This document shows, piece after piece, positions 38,860 through 49,738 of a DNA stretch of 64,000 nucleotides. Position 1 is the first letter of the stretch, and each line of letters opens with the position of its first letter. The notes below the pieces were generated by a model that saw nothing but the letters and a program-made list of their open reading frames with translations, had not been told where the DNA came from and did not search any database. A program made the position numbers and the translations under genes. The stretch is taken from contig NC_079889.1 in assembly GCF_029227915.1 (NCBI RefSeq), positions 374,001 through 438,000 of the forward strand. Reading direction: 5' to 3'. This stretch comes from Hydractinia symbiolongicarpus (lineage: Eukaryota; Cnidaria; Hydrozoa; Anthoathecata; Hydractiniidae).

Positions 38860-41835
38860 TGTTTATTTCTTATCGTTTGTCCAACTGCATAATAAATACT
38901 GATTTTTTGTGCTTTTATTGTATTTCTAAAATTTTTAAAAATAACAATATACAGAAATTTTGACAATTACTAACCCACTGCATCTATAGAATATTGTTGT
39001 GTATATTTATTATTTTTTTGTAAAACAGCAAAGAAAACAGGTTATCAATCTGACTATGTCAGTCTTTATTAGATCCCATAGGTATGTAATGATGTTGAAC
39101 TCCAGGCCAAAAAAAGTTGGTCAGAAACACTAGTCCCTATATATGAAATATCCCACAGCCCTTTGTCAGAAGGGCTGTGTAATCATATCAGCCATGAAAA
39201 TTCACACAAATAATATCTCTTATGACTTAGTCGGATTAGTGATTAGTGCAACATATATTGGTGGCAAATTATTAGCCATTGTTTATCATTTTTCCTACAA
39301 GAAAGCAATCAACTGCAATAAATTTGTTTCAAATCCTTTTGTTATGTTTATGTTTATGTTTATATGTTGATTGTTTCACACAGCATAATTTGTTTCAGCA
39401 ATTGATATTATTTTAGAATCATTTCAGGGTGTTAAAAAAATAGTAAAAAAGATAATTATTGAAGATATTAAGATCCTTCTCCCATCATCGGGCAAAGTAA
39501 AAACTCTACCCGATGATGGGAGAAGGATCTCCTGAAACGTCGCCTACTAAAATATCATGTTCAAGAAATGATAAACTTTCCACAGTAATAAGATAATTAT
39601 TCATCAGTAATTAAATGGATACACCTAAAAAGCACATGCTTACCAATTAAAAATATTTCACAAAAACTGCGTTCACAACTCTTTTAAAAACTAAAATAGT
39701 CTCAGTTGCTCTTCTTTTATTACAAAATAGGCTGATGATAGTTAAGCTTCGTAGGGACGTTTTCTTATCATTTTATACCGAATTATGTCGATATTTAATC
39801 TTTGTAAGGTGGTGTCATTTTATAACAGATTTTGTCATTTTATAACAAATAACAGCAATATTTAAGCTTTGTCGGGACGTGTTCTCATCATTTGAAAGAA
39901 ATATGGCGACTTTAACAAAAATTATTTATGTTTAACAAGTTTAATTGGTTTTCGATTGGTTTAACATCATTTCAAAATTTTAGTAATACATTGAAGATCA
40001 TATTAAATGTTTCACACATTTTTCCAAATCGTTTTAAAATAGGTTCATAGTTGTTTCATTTTGTGTTATAAAATCGTTTCCTGAAAAAATATTAAACATT
40101 TAAATCTTTCATGATACGATTATGAAATGATTTAAAAAAAAATAATGAAACAATTTCCACACAATGAAAATCGTGTGGGAAATGGTTAAGAAGAAGGTCT
40201 ATTTTTAAATAGAAGGATTTGTATTATTATGTTTTTATTTTTTGAGAATACTATACATTTTTTATTTATAGCTATATAGACATTCTTTTTTCATAAGAAC
40301 ATTGAAATCGGAAAAAGCCTTTGAAATACAGATGAGGCACAGATGAGTTAATTAAGCAGGGGCGCTTAACAAATTAAAACAAAATACACTTACATTAAAC
40401 TTACTTTTTGAGGAGACTAAAGGTATGAAAAGACCAATTTAGCAGACAAAATACACAAGAATGATAAACCTCTTTTGTTGTGGATCCCTAAAGCATTGTT
40501 AGCTAGCTAGCTAGCTATACATGCCAAATATGTAACATTATATGTGTTAAGATAACTAAATTATCTTAACACACATATATATCTTATCTTATCTAGACAG
40601 CACATGTGCATATATCTTATCTTTTTACAAAGATAAACCTCTTAAATAGCTAGCTAGCTTTCAGAAATCACATAGTAGCTTGTTCAAATCCTGACTTCAG
40701 GCTACTCTAGGTTTATTATAGTTATTTATTTATTTTCCATCAGATAGTATGAATACAATAAAATATAAGAAGAGTAAAAAAGTAAAAGCAGCTAAACGTT
40801 CGCTGCAAGCTTTTGCCTTCTTGAGTTTCTGATACTTTCAGTCAAGGGCAAAGGTAACATTACACTATTATTGTGTACAACATTTGATGACCCACACTAC
40901 GTAATATAATAAGGAAAAAACAGACCCAGTATCCTACGTCTTTTTTATACGGATTAAAATTTCTCTTGTCAATATAAAAAGGGTGCGGAGGCGGCGGAAA
41001 CAGAAAATTGTAGTTGCATGTGTAGTGTGTGCTTTTAAATAAAGTTACTTTTTATGTATTTATTGTTTTTAATGTATAAATTATAATTTTCATCACAATT
41101 AATTTTTATAAAATAAAACACGCTTCATGCAATTGAAATAACCTTCATTATGCATAAAAATCGTTGCAAACCTAAATACATCTATCCTCTTCCTCTCTTT
41201 AAATCACATATCATTTTCTGCTCAAAAATTAATTTGAAAAATTATCATAAAATACTCAAATAATGATAAACTTTATAAACATTCCCCGTTTCCCTCTGAT
41301 AAAAATGTTGTTGTTGATTGCATTCAAATGTATGTTGATTTCATTCGATTTTTTCCGCCAAAAAAAGACAAACTCGGCTCCAGTGCATGTAACTAAAAAA
41401 GAGACGAAGTAATTTTAAAATGTCTTATTTCACATATGTGAAGTCTGTAATAAAAAGAACAGGTCAGGCTGTGGTATCCTTGGCTCTTGATCTCTTGCAA
41501 CTCTCGAAATATTCTTGTATTTATGTTTATTAAAGATTTTTAGAATATATTTTGATTGCTTTGAACAATTCTGACTGAGAGACATTCCTTTATTAGCAGG
41601 GAATTTTCCTCTCTACTACATAAAGCTTTGACACTAAATGAATAAGGTTCCCCTTAGTTAAAGTCAGACTCGTCTTTTGAGTCGGAAGATAATTTTTTTT
41701 TATTAACACCGCCGTCTTCTTGCTATATTCTATATATCGAGAAGAAAGTGAATGTGGCAGAGCCTAAGAGCTTACTGCTAGAAAAAAGTAAACAAATAAC
41801 GCCACGCTGGAATTCATCTATGCGCAAATTTTAGA
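38860..41835. other. Upstream region of the TBC1D9-like gene, no gene seen
   Basis: The promoter and 5' UTR of the minus-strand TBC1D9-like gene should begin here (CCACAT at 38854-38859 is the reverse of the start). I see no clear TATA box. The stretch also holds the hairpin at 39472-39530, a shorter one at 40543-40573 (TGTGTTAAGATAA against its complement, 5-base loop) and GCTA repeats near 40500. No coding exon is recognised. Confidence 0.45.
39472..39530. repeat. 22-bp perfect hairpin, PLE-end-like
   Basis: The arms AGATCCTTCTCCCATCATCG... and their exact complement (39471-39492 and 39509-39530) enclose a 16-base loop. The right arm continues into CTGAAACGTCGC. On the plus strand CGATGA, a second small stem GGAG-AAGGAT-CTCC, and GAAACGTC follow each other as in a hammerhead core (CTGATGA-stem II-GAAA-GTC) with one changed base. 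This resembles motifs at ends of Penelope-like elements, but no PLE protein is encoded beside it. Confidence 0.55.
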
Positions 41836-41839
41836 TTAA

Positions 41840-42115
41840 AGGGGGATTTTTACACGAAGCGAATTGGACAGCGAATTAGCTTCCTCGAAAAATGGAAGGA
41901 AACAGTTTCTACATTCTACATTTCAAGCGGCGAAGTTTCGCTGTAAACTTTAAACCAATCAGTGTTAAAAGAATTCAAAATAATTGTTTTTAATACTAAA
42001 TAGAGTCCTTGCATTTACTATTTTAATTTCGCGACATGTATTTCATTCCACGGTGATAAGCAGCAAATCGTCGCCGAATTCGTCATTCACAATTCGCTCC
42101 GTGAAAATCCCCCTT
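41840..42115. mobile_element. MITE with TTAA target duplication
   Basis: The left end AGGGGGATTTTTACACGAAG and the right end, read in reverse, AAGGGGGATTTTCACGGAGC are terminal inverted repeats, followed by GCGAATTG on both sides. TTAA stands directly outside each end (41836-41839 and 42116-42119). TTAA duplications are typical of piggyBac and Kolobok transposons; which one made this element is not decided by the sequence. It is 276 bp long and non-coding. Confidence 0.65.
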
Positions 42116-42129
42116 TTAAGCTATACTTA

Positions 42130-42175
42130 TTTAGACAGCCTATGAAATTCTTGTCCCGAGAGCTCTTTTTAATAG
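42130..42175. repeat. Imperfect hairpin TCCCGAGAGCT/AGCTCTGGGGAC
   Basis: About 16-base arms with a few mismatches around TTTTTAAT. It is short and isolated, and its function is unknown. Confidence 0.35.
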
Positions 42176-42893
42176 CTCTGGGGACGAGAAAGTTCCAAAG
42201 TTGCCTATTCTAGAGCTTAGAGTAAGTGAAGTTGGAAAATGCCCCCCTTGAAACGATTAGCAACCTGGTCTCTAGTGCAACTACTAAGATTGGGACGGAG
42301 ATAGGTAACCCGCCGTATCCTTGAAAAGAAGTGCCTGAAGGACAAAACAAACGAAGGTTAGATATTTTTTGTACCTCAGTTATCTTCTTTTACAATATAT
42401 ATACGTCCTTATGAGTTTGCTGTGGGGGCAAAAGTCCTCCAGCATGAACCCAGGGGAAATGTCCGCATATTGTCCACAAACTTCTGTGTTTGTTGTATCT
42501 CACAAAAGATGGCTGCCGTGATCCATATGGGCAGGCTGGTGAAATAAAGGTGGCAGCTAAAACTGCTTTTATTATTTTTCGTCTCGTTGTTGTCTGCTTG
42601 TTTTTGATAAAGTAAGATAACAGAGACAATTTTTGAGTTTTTATATCCAATTTGTGAGGTTAAATTTCTTTAAACTTGACATTTTTTCTTTGTTTTTTAT
42701 AGCCAGCAACTATGAAATATGCTGTTTTACTACAACAGTATAGCTAAAGTTTACACAGTACAGTATAATTAGTATGCTACTTAAAATTAAACATCTTATA
42801 AAGCTTAAATTAGCGAAAGACACTGTAACTATACTGTGTTATATTTTAAAAGCTAATATACAATTTTTATTCCTTTTTGTTTTGCCGTGGTTT

Positions 42894-43398
42894 ATAGATA
42901 GATAGATGTGCATATTTTACATGGCTAGCCTCACAAATATCGAGGGATATACCCTGTCTATTATTTCCAGGAGGGGCCATGGCGTAGATGGAGAGTCCTA
43001 GAGTATTTAATGCTCATTTTGAGCTACGCCGTAGATTAGTGGTTAGTGGCGCCGTAGATTAGTGGTTATAGCTGTCGTACTCTGTGCGGGAGACCGGGGT
43101 TCGATTCCTCTTGACGGCGATTCAACATGGGCGAGTGAATGTTACCATAGCCCCGGGTTAACCCAAGCCATGTGAGGGAAATTGGGGAGATGGCACACTG
43201 TGTGGGCCGTTGGATGTTGCCGGGAGTTGTCTAGTAGAGCGTGGGCCCTACTAATTGGGTCTGCGTAGCTCAAAATGAGCATTAAATACTCTAGGACTCT
43301 CCATCTAAGCCATGGCCCATCCTGGAAATAATAGACAGGGTATATCCCTCGATAATTGTGAGGCTAGCCATGTAAAATATGCACATCTATCTATCTAT
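42894..43398. repeat. Palindromic unit: 136-bp inverted arms around a SINE
   Basis: Left arm 42894-43029 and right arm 43263-43398 pair with only a few mismatches (position p with 86292 minus p). Both contain GATGTGCATATTTTACATGG, CTAGAGTATTTAATGC and CATTTTGAGCTACGC. The outer ends are (GATA)n and the space between the arms is filled by the plus-strand SINE at 43051-43268. Confidence 0.8.
43051..43268 (+). mobile_element. tRNA-derived SINE, plus copy
   Basis: The head (43051-43120) is tRNA-like. GCCGT at its start pairs with ACGGC at its end, TTAGTGGTTATAGC resembles an A box, and GGGTTCGATTCC is a near-perfect B box. A body of about 150 bp follows (ATGGGCGAGTGAATGTTACC, AGTTGTCTAGTAGAGCG) ending in TTGGGTCTGCGTAG. 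A 24-bp partial tandem duplication of the first bases stands directly upstream (43027-43050). It does not look like a working tRNA gene because the anticodon arm does not fold cleanly. Confidence 0.7.
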
Positions 43399-43410
43399 CT
43401 ATCTATCTAT

Positions 43411-43616
43411 CTACGCAGACCCAATTAGAGCCCGCGCTCTACTAGACAACTCCCGGCAACATCCAACGGCCCACACAGTGTGCCATCTTCCCAATTTCCC
43501 TCACATGGCTTGGGTTAACCCGGGGCTATGGTAACATTCACTCGCCCATGTTGAATCGCTGTCAAGAGGAATCGAACCCCAGTCTCCCACACAAAGTACG
43601 AGAGCTATAACCACTA
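43411..43616 (-). mobile_element. tRNA-derived SINE, minus copy
   Basis: Same SINE as at 43051, in opposite orientation. The tRNA-like head is at the right end (TTAGTGGTTATAGCTC, GGGTTCGATTCC on the minus strand) and the 3' end GGGTCTGCGTAG leads into a (GATA)n tail at 43386-43412. It differs from the plus copy at several bases. The (GATA)n tail is probably the natural 3' tail of the family. Confidence 0.75.
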
Positions 43617-43754
43617 AGTATCAGTCAGGGATAACCGCAAATTAGGCTATGATAGTCTAATTAGTCTACCATAGCCTATTTAGGCAATTTATCTCTCCTA
43701 ATTAGGCTATTAACATGGCTTTTGCTGCTTGTCGCTGTTCTGTTGCATAGTTTC

Positions 43755-45425
43755 AATGATTATCTGCCGATGTGAGATACATTTCAACTGATTTGCGTCG
43801 GCATTATTTTTGTAATTAAATTTTTTCAACTTGCAAAAACTTTTGTTATTCACCTTTTATTGTGGCTAGACCTCTCAATAGTTCGATGTATTGATCTCCC
43901 AAAAAATCACAAATGGAAATCCCATTGACATATACCTTTCCGATGGTGAACTTAGTTGCAGTGCTGATCGCGAGTAACTATACACGAGTATACAAGTACG
44001 GGTACATTAAATGACAAGTACAGTGCAAGACGAGTATGAGTACTCAGCGAGTATGCTACTCTGTACCCTTGAGTATAGCCTCTTGCGCATGTGCTAGTAC
44101 AATAAGTGAATGATTTGTGAGTACATGTGCAAGTATAAGATAAAAAACAGGAATTCGTTGTAGCATAATTTTTATTGATTTTTACATTTGTCTGCTACCT
44201 TAGACATTGTGAAAACTTTTACTTTGTTTTCGCGTCGTAACAAAGAACATTTTATTTTATATTATATTTTTTTATATTTTTTTCAGCAAATTCTCTTTAG
44301 TTTACATAAAAGTGTAAACTTTTCTGTGATGGCTTTTTATAACTTTACATTTAAATACTTCATTTCTCATTAATGAGGAAACCTTTTGCTATTTACATCT
44401 GCTATCTAAATGCTTTTTGCTCCTAGCTAAATGTGTTGTTGCTACATGAAAAATTATTCCTATCACTTCGCATGCATGAATTAAACAATGAACTTTGGAG
44501 ACTAAATTAAGCCAATTGGAGTTAATTTAATTGTTTTGTAAGAAACCAAAAGAAAACACGTGCCTGACGAGGAATTTTGTAAATCCAGTGAGAATGATGT
44601 GTATGTTCTTTTATAAAAATATTGTATTTAAAAAATAACATGAGTCAAGGATCTGTGTCTTTAAAATGCGTAAAAAGAAACAATTGCTCTATTACCAGAA
44701 GCAAATCATTTCTATATGCTCAATGTGATTGCAAAGATATAAATCGATTCAAATAACATTCAACACAAAAGAAAAATTAATCTCCAGAATCGTGTTTTAG
44801 AGAGAGTGAGGAAATTGTTAATGAGAGAAAAAAGTAAAGCACGTAAATTATTCTTTGTTTTAAAAATATGACAACGGGATTGTGTGAAACCAAACATCGT
44901 CCTAATTAATTAAAAAAAAAATAATAGCGTAAACACCGAAACACATTTTTAGAAAATATCGCAAAAGTTTATCATTTAATTTTACTGTTTTCGTGTTGTC
45001 CACTCTAGCGAGTACGGTGTGCGTACAGTATCAAAAATGTGCAAGTATTTTTGACGTACTTGTACGCACAGTATCCTCGTCGCGTACTTGTGGAATACCC
45101 ACAGAAGAAATTCCTTTTGATACTCGTGTATACTTACTCGCGATCGGCACTGTAAGTTAATAGTTCACTGCCAACTGGCTTTTTATATTTCAAGATGATT
45201 TCATTAGCTTAGGGCATCATTAAGTTATAGATCGCAGAAGTCACTGGTGACATGCTTCCAAAATGCTTGTCACGGGCACAGTTCAACATTAAGCAAAACT
45301 GTACAGGAGTCCTCACAAAACAGAGGGCTAGGCTGACTTATTGCCTGCTGTGTCGTGTGGGAGAGAGAACTTCTGGACTTCTTTTTAATACGATATACAA
45401 TTTCTTTTATTATTATTACGAATCA
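43755..45425. repeat. Dispersed repeat, copy 2 (split by a transposon)
   Basis: Matches 35095-35575 from CGATGTGAGATACAT to the TTATTATTAC end, but is interrupted between AACTTAGTTG (43958) and TAAGTTAATAGTTC (45153) by the CAGTG-ended element. In copy 1 the same place reads AACTTAATAGTTC without insertion. Confidence 0.7.
43959..45152. mobile_element. hAT-like non-autonomous DNA transposon
   Basis: Its 32-bp terminal inverted repeats match at 30 positions. The left end begins CAGTGCTGATCGCGAGTAAC; the right end in reverse begins CAGTGCCGATCGCGAGTAAG. CAGTG-type ends suggest the hAT superfamily. The expected 8-bp target duplication is at best imperfect (CTTAGTTG left, TAAGTTAA right). The 1194 bp have no transposase frame; the 61-codon frame at 44188 is AT-rich noise. 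The sequence near both ends is full of AGTAC and GAGTA words, possible subterminal binding sites. Confidence 0.65.
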
Positions 45426-46535
45426 AATAGCAGTGCGATATTTCTGTACATTGAATGATTTTAGTGATAATGGCTAAGCTTCTGAACAATGAGTGTAATT
45501 ATTCTTCAGTCTCAATGAGTGGGAGTAGCTCAAACAATACCAAAATTGTTGTTTTTAAAAATTCCAAAACAAAATTACGTCGACAATTTTTATCAGCTCG
45601 AAATTGTTCAAATTAGAACGTTATATGTTACATATATATTTGCTTGCGCATCTTTACAGGCAATAAAAGAAGGACCACATAAAGAAAATTGATTATTTCC
45701 TTAAATTTATGGATTTTAGGAATAAACTATCTGAAAGGAGCTGGAATTAGTTTTTCTTAACTATCATGTTCTCTTTTTAAGACCAGATTTAATTATTTCA
45801 AAAAGTTAGTTGATTTTTAACTTGTTTTCTTTGATTGTTGCGATATGTTTTTTATATTTCTTGCCTGTGTACATGCGTGTGCATGTCCATTGTTTTAGAA
45901 GCAAAATCAGAACAATTACGTCACGCTGCAACTTATCTGTATATTAAAACACACATTAGCCCAATCAGGTAAGTTTTACCTGATTGGGTAATATTACCCC
46001 ATTGAGTGACTCTGCAACATCCCAATCAAGTAAGACATGCCTTAATTGGGTAAATACGTTTTCTGTTCTCACTGCAAGGGCAAGCCCCCGGCAAAAAGTG
46101 CATTCTTATTATTGTTTACACATGATTACTATTGTTTTTCAAACCTATTCACCAATCAAAAAAAAAATTTGATGTGGCTTTTGGCCATATAAATGGTTAC
46201 ATGGTTTGGATTAGTAGCATGACGACTTGCACTCTTATTATTTATGCTTGGTTATTTGGACACTGATCCAAATACAGCTGGAAACATCTTTCCACTACAT
46301 TTTCTATTAACTTACAAACCACATCAAAAAACCTCACATAGTCAGGTTTTGTTCTATTTTTGACAGTTCTATATTATATTTCCTTCTGTAAATTTTGTTT
46401 TTCAATGGGGAGTTGTATGCTCGTTTTCTTCATAACTCAACTGCAGTGATTTGTGTTTCATAAAATGTCAAATATTTGGCTACTAATGAAAGCAGTTGTA
46501 CTTCATCTAGGTCATTTTTTTTTAATGAGACAAAT

Positions 46536-47726
46536 CAGACCTCGTCAGGAAGAAAAATGCCGGCGTGTGAGCTTCGCATGTCATGATACTTCTTAATAAT
46601 TTTGAGGCGTGCGTTGTTCTCACGGCATAATTTTCAATGGCGTGCGATGGCGTGTGCTCATTTTTGTTCCTTTTTTTTTTTGAATAATCATAGAACTCGC
46701 ATACAGCAACACTAATTTTGCCATGTTTTAAAAAAGCAGGTAGTTTTGTTGCGACGAAACTAAAATGTGCGATGCGTTCATTATTCATTATTTTTGAAAA
46801 AAAAAGTATACGACACAGCAACAGAACGAAGAAAAATTATAAAACATGCAAGTTACAGTCATAAAACTCTTTCAGTTAATAACTTTTTTGTAAATATTTT
46901 TTTAGAGGTAAATATTTCTTATTTTTATATTTTTCAAAAAAATATATCATTAAACATTAAACTGTTTTTTTATAAAAAAATCGATCTTAAAACATCCCCC
47001 CCTAAACAAAACAATAACAAGCTTTGTGACGTCCTGTTTCTATGGCGATGTTTTAAAACTATACAGATTGTTGTCTGAGTTGTAAAGCAATGATTGTTGA
47101 ATAATATTCAGAAAGCAAAGTCTGCATGTGGCAATTGATCACCATAACTATAATTAGATATCATGCTGACTCTGTGCTTGCGAAAGAACATGCTGGAAGT
47201 GATTTCTGCGAAAGAACATGCTGGAAGTGATTTCATATAACAAAAGTAGCGAAAGCATTTAAAGAAGTAAAAGAGGGAAAAGTTGAACTTTAAAGTTTAT
47301 TTATTAATTTCAAAAGAGCAACTAAATAAAAAAAAAATTAAATGGTGAATTAAAATTAAGGTCTTTGTTTTTCTTTAATATAACTCGCAAGTAACATGGT
47401 ATATTTTTTTAAAGATTTACTTGCGAGTGGTTTAATTATTGATTACTCTTATTTATTTTACTCGCACTCGCATTGTACTCTCACTCTGAATTATTTTACT
47501 CACATTTATTTGTACTCGTACTCTCAAAGATGTGTAGCTTTACTCGCGATCGGCACTTTTTATTACTCCTGTGTTCCTTCATTAAACAGAACATTATTTA
47601 TTTTGATTAGCGCACGCCTGAGGTATTTAGTGTTTTTTTAGCGTGCGAAGATCGCACAGGAACATTCAAACATGGCGTGTGTGGGCGTGTGCGCGTGCGA
47701 TCGCACGCCATTCCTGACGAGGCCTG
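46536..47726. mobile_element. 1.2-kb inverted-repeat element with CAAAT flanks
   Basis: The left end is CAGACCTCGTCAGGAAG; the right end in reverse is CAGGCCTCGTCAGGAAT. CAAAT stands directly outside both ends (46531-46535 and 47727-47731), a candidate 5-bp target duplication. The ends are rich in GGCGTGCG words. No transposase frame is present. A 17-base copy of the hAT-like terminus (TACTCGCGATCGGCACT, 47541-47557) lies inside, so another element's end is nested in it. The superfamily is uncertain; a 5-bp duplication would not fit hAT. Confidence 0.6.
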
Positions 47727-47934
47727 CAAATTATTATAATTTTTCTTCGCAACAAAAAATATTAACGGCATACGTGATGTGAAAATACATCGAAAAATGT
47801 GCATGTTGTGACACCCTCCTCCGTTGTTATTTTTTATTATTTTTTTCGTTGTTCCCACCATACAGCCTCAATAAAATTATTTTATTTCCTTGACCGACAG
47901 AACGTAAGCTAATGTCAACTTTGCCCATGGAAAC

Positions 47935-47941
47935 TATATAA
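47935..47941 (+). promoter_or_regulatory. Possible TATA box upstream of SF3B5
   Basis: AACTATATAAGTTG, about 455 bp before the SF3B5 ATG. An acceptor-like TTATCTTTAG at 48362-48371 just before the ATG suggests an intron in the 5' UTR, which would explain the distance. Weak by itself. Confidence 0.25.
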
Positions 47942-48394
47942 GTTGTTCTATGGTGTAAACAAACCTGTTCAGAGTACTGCATATAAAGAGAATTCTTACT
48001 TGATACAAATAATTAGGATTGACACAACTCATCAGAACTTTTTATTTTTCCATAATTTTAAAAAAACTCTCTTCAAATCTCCTCAATTTTAGTTTTACAA
48101 CCTGCGGGATGTTTGTTTTTTTAAAATGCATATAAATGTGTACAGCATTAATTTGTCCTTTGCTCGTGGCATTACCTTGAAATCTACTCAAATATTCTCA
48201 ATTTCTGTGTAAAATATGAAAATGTCCTCAAAGAAGTTTAAAAATTCTTATCAAAAGTCCTAAATCTCCTGAGATTAGATACCATAACAAATGGCAACTC
48301 TGATGATCCCTTTCCCCTGTTTTTTAAAGATCTGTAGAAATATTAAAACTTTTTTATTTTTTATCTTTAGGAAAATAAGAAATAAATTTTCAAG

Positions 48395-48655
48395 ATGGAT
48401 CGCTATAATATTCACAGTCAAACGGAGCATTTACAATCCAAATATGTTGGTACAGGGCACTCCGATACTACTCGATTTGAATGGCTTGTTAATCAGCACA
48501 GAGATAGTGTTGCATCGTACATAGGACATAACAACTTGTTAGATTTTTTTGCCATTGCTGAAAACGAAACCAAAGGAAGAGTGACATTTAATTTACTGAA
48601 GAAAATGTTACAGCCTTGTGGAAAGCCCACTGAAAGACCTGAGTGGGAACAGTAA
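48395..48655 (+). CDS. SF3B5: Splicing factor 3B subunit 5
   Basis: A complete 86-residue protein, the usual length of SF3B5. Recognisable blocks are MDRYNIHSQTEHLQSKYVGT at the start, then EWLVNQHRDS, LLDFFAIAENE and KKMLQPCG near the end. SF3B5 is a small core subunit of the SF3b complex of the U2 snRNP, packed against SF3B1 and SF3B3, and helps recognise the branch point during pre-mRNA splicing in the nucleus. The coding part has no intron. A pyrimidine-rich TTTTTTATCTTTAG precedes the ATG by 23 bases and may be a splice acceptor for a 5' UTR intron or a trans-spliced leader. The next gene (EFCAB5-like) starts 1.1 kb downstream on the same strand. The match along the whole length leaves little doubt. 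Confidence 0.97.
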   Translation: MDRYNIHSQTEHLQSKYVGTGHSDTTRFEWLVNQHRDSVASYIGHNNLLDFFAIAENETKGRVTFNLLKKMLQPCGKPTERPEWEQ

Positions 48656-48710
48656 TTTTTAATAATGCTGTTATTTAGAATTTCATCTAGACATTTATCA
48701 AGTAAAATTT

Positions 48711-48716
48711 AATAAA
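48711..48716 (+). promoter_or_regulatory. Poly(A) signal of SF3B5
   Basis: AATAAA, 55 bases after the SF3B5 stop codon, in a short AT-rich 3' region. A plausible cleavage signal at an ordinary distance. Confidence 0.5.
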
Positions 48717-49738
48717 TAATCTTGCATCCTAAACTTGTTTTGTTTTTTTATTTAAATCTATAGATTGTTTTGCCACATATGTTACTTTCTTTACAGAAGT
48801 TATCAAATACTTGCTCAATTCACTCTGGTTGGGAGTTTTTGTGAATAGATTTGAACTAAAAGAAACTTTTGCGTCTTCACTTTATTCTTTTGGAATAGAA
48901 ATCTATTGTCCTAAGATATTTACTTTTATGCCTCCATCAAAAAGGAATAATTACCTCAAGGCTGCACGTACACATTCAAAACTTAAATGTGCTTTGCTAA
49001 AGTTAAACCATTGATCTTATCGTATCGTATCATTTTAGTGTTTTATCAATTGTACATCCTTTTTTAAAACTCTAAGATTTTGCTCCTTGCACCTATATAT
49101 TCTATAAAATGCATAAAAACTGCTAACTTGAGGGGAATATCAAAACCTCTGAACCTTGTAAAGCACACATCCTTTTCCTATAAAAGTTTTAGGACCATAC
49201 ATCTTAGAGTGTTTTAAAGGTATATATAACATGTTGTTGAAACTTAGTAAAAATAAAAACCTTTCATGTGAACAACACTTTCCTCTTGCAACCCCTTTTA
49301 GGTTGTCCCCCGTATCCTACGAAAATTAATTTCGAAAATAAATTTGCCCTTTCCCTCACTCCGAGGAGACCATGTGTACTCAAAATAATAAAAATATTAA
49401 TGTAACACAAACAAAAAATAGTCTTTTATTGTTGGGCCTGATACACATATTTTCTTTACTTTTCTGCTTTACCTGCAATCGTGAATCATACAAGTATAAA
49501 GCTTATAGAAGAAGCTACTAAGATTGGTTTCCAATGCCTGTGCTTTAGGTTTGCCTGTATTTTTGTAGCAAATTTTGCTAGAGATCCTGACCATCTATAT
49601 GCATTTTAAGTTAGGATGTATGGTTGCTTGATGTACTTCTTCCTTTATACATAATCATTTGACAATATTCCTTGTATTTTAGAGAATTTAAATTAGCAGA
49701 GTTTAAAGTTTGTTTAATCAAAATGAAACTGTGACAAA

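Noticed and set aside
43051-43120. Functional tRNA gene
   Set aside because: Good B box and partial acceptor pairing, but the anticodon arm does not fold cleanly, and the same head with a shared 150-bp body occurs twice, which marks a SINE.
44188-44373. Transposase remnant inside the hAT-like element
   Set aside because: 61 codons of Phe/Tyr/Leu-rich sequence without any transposase motif.
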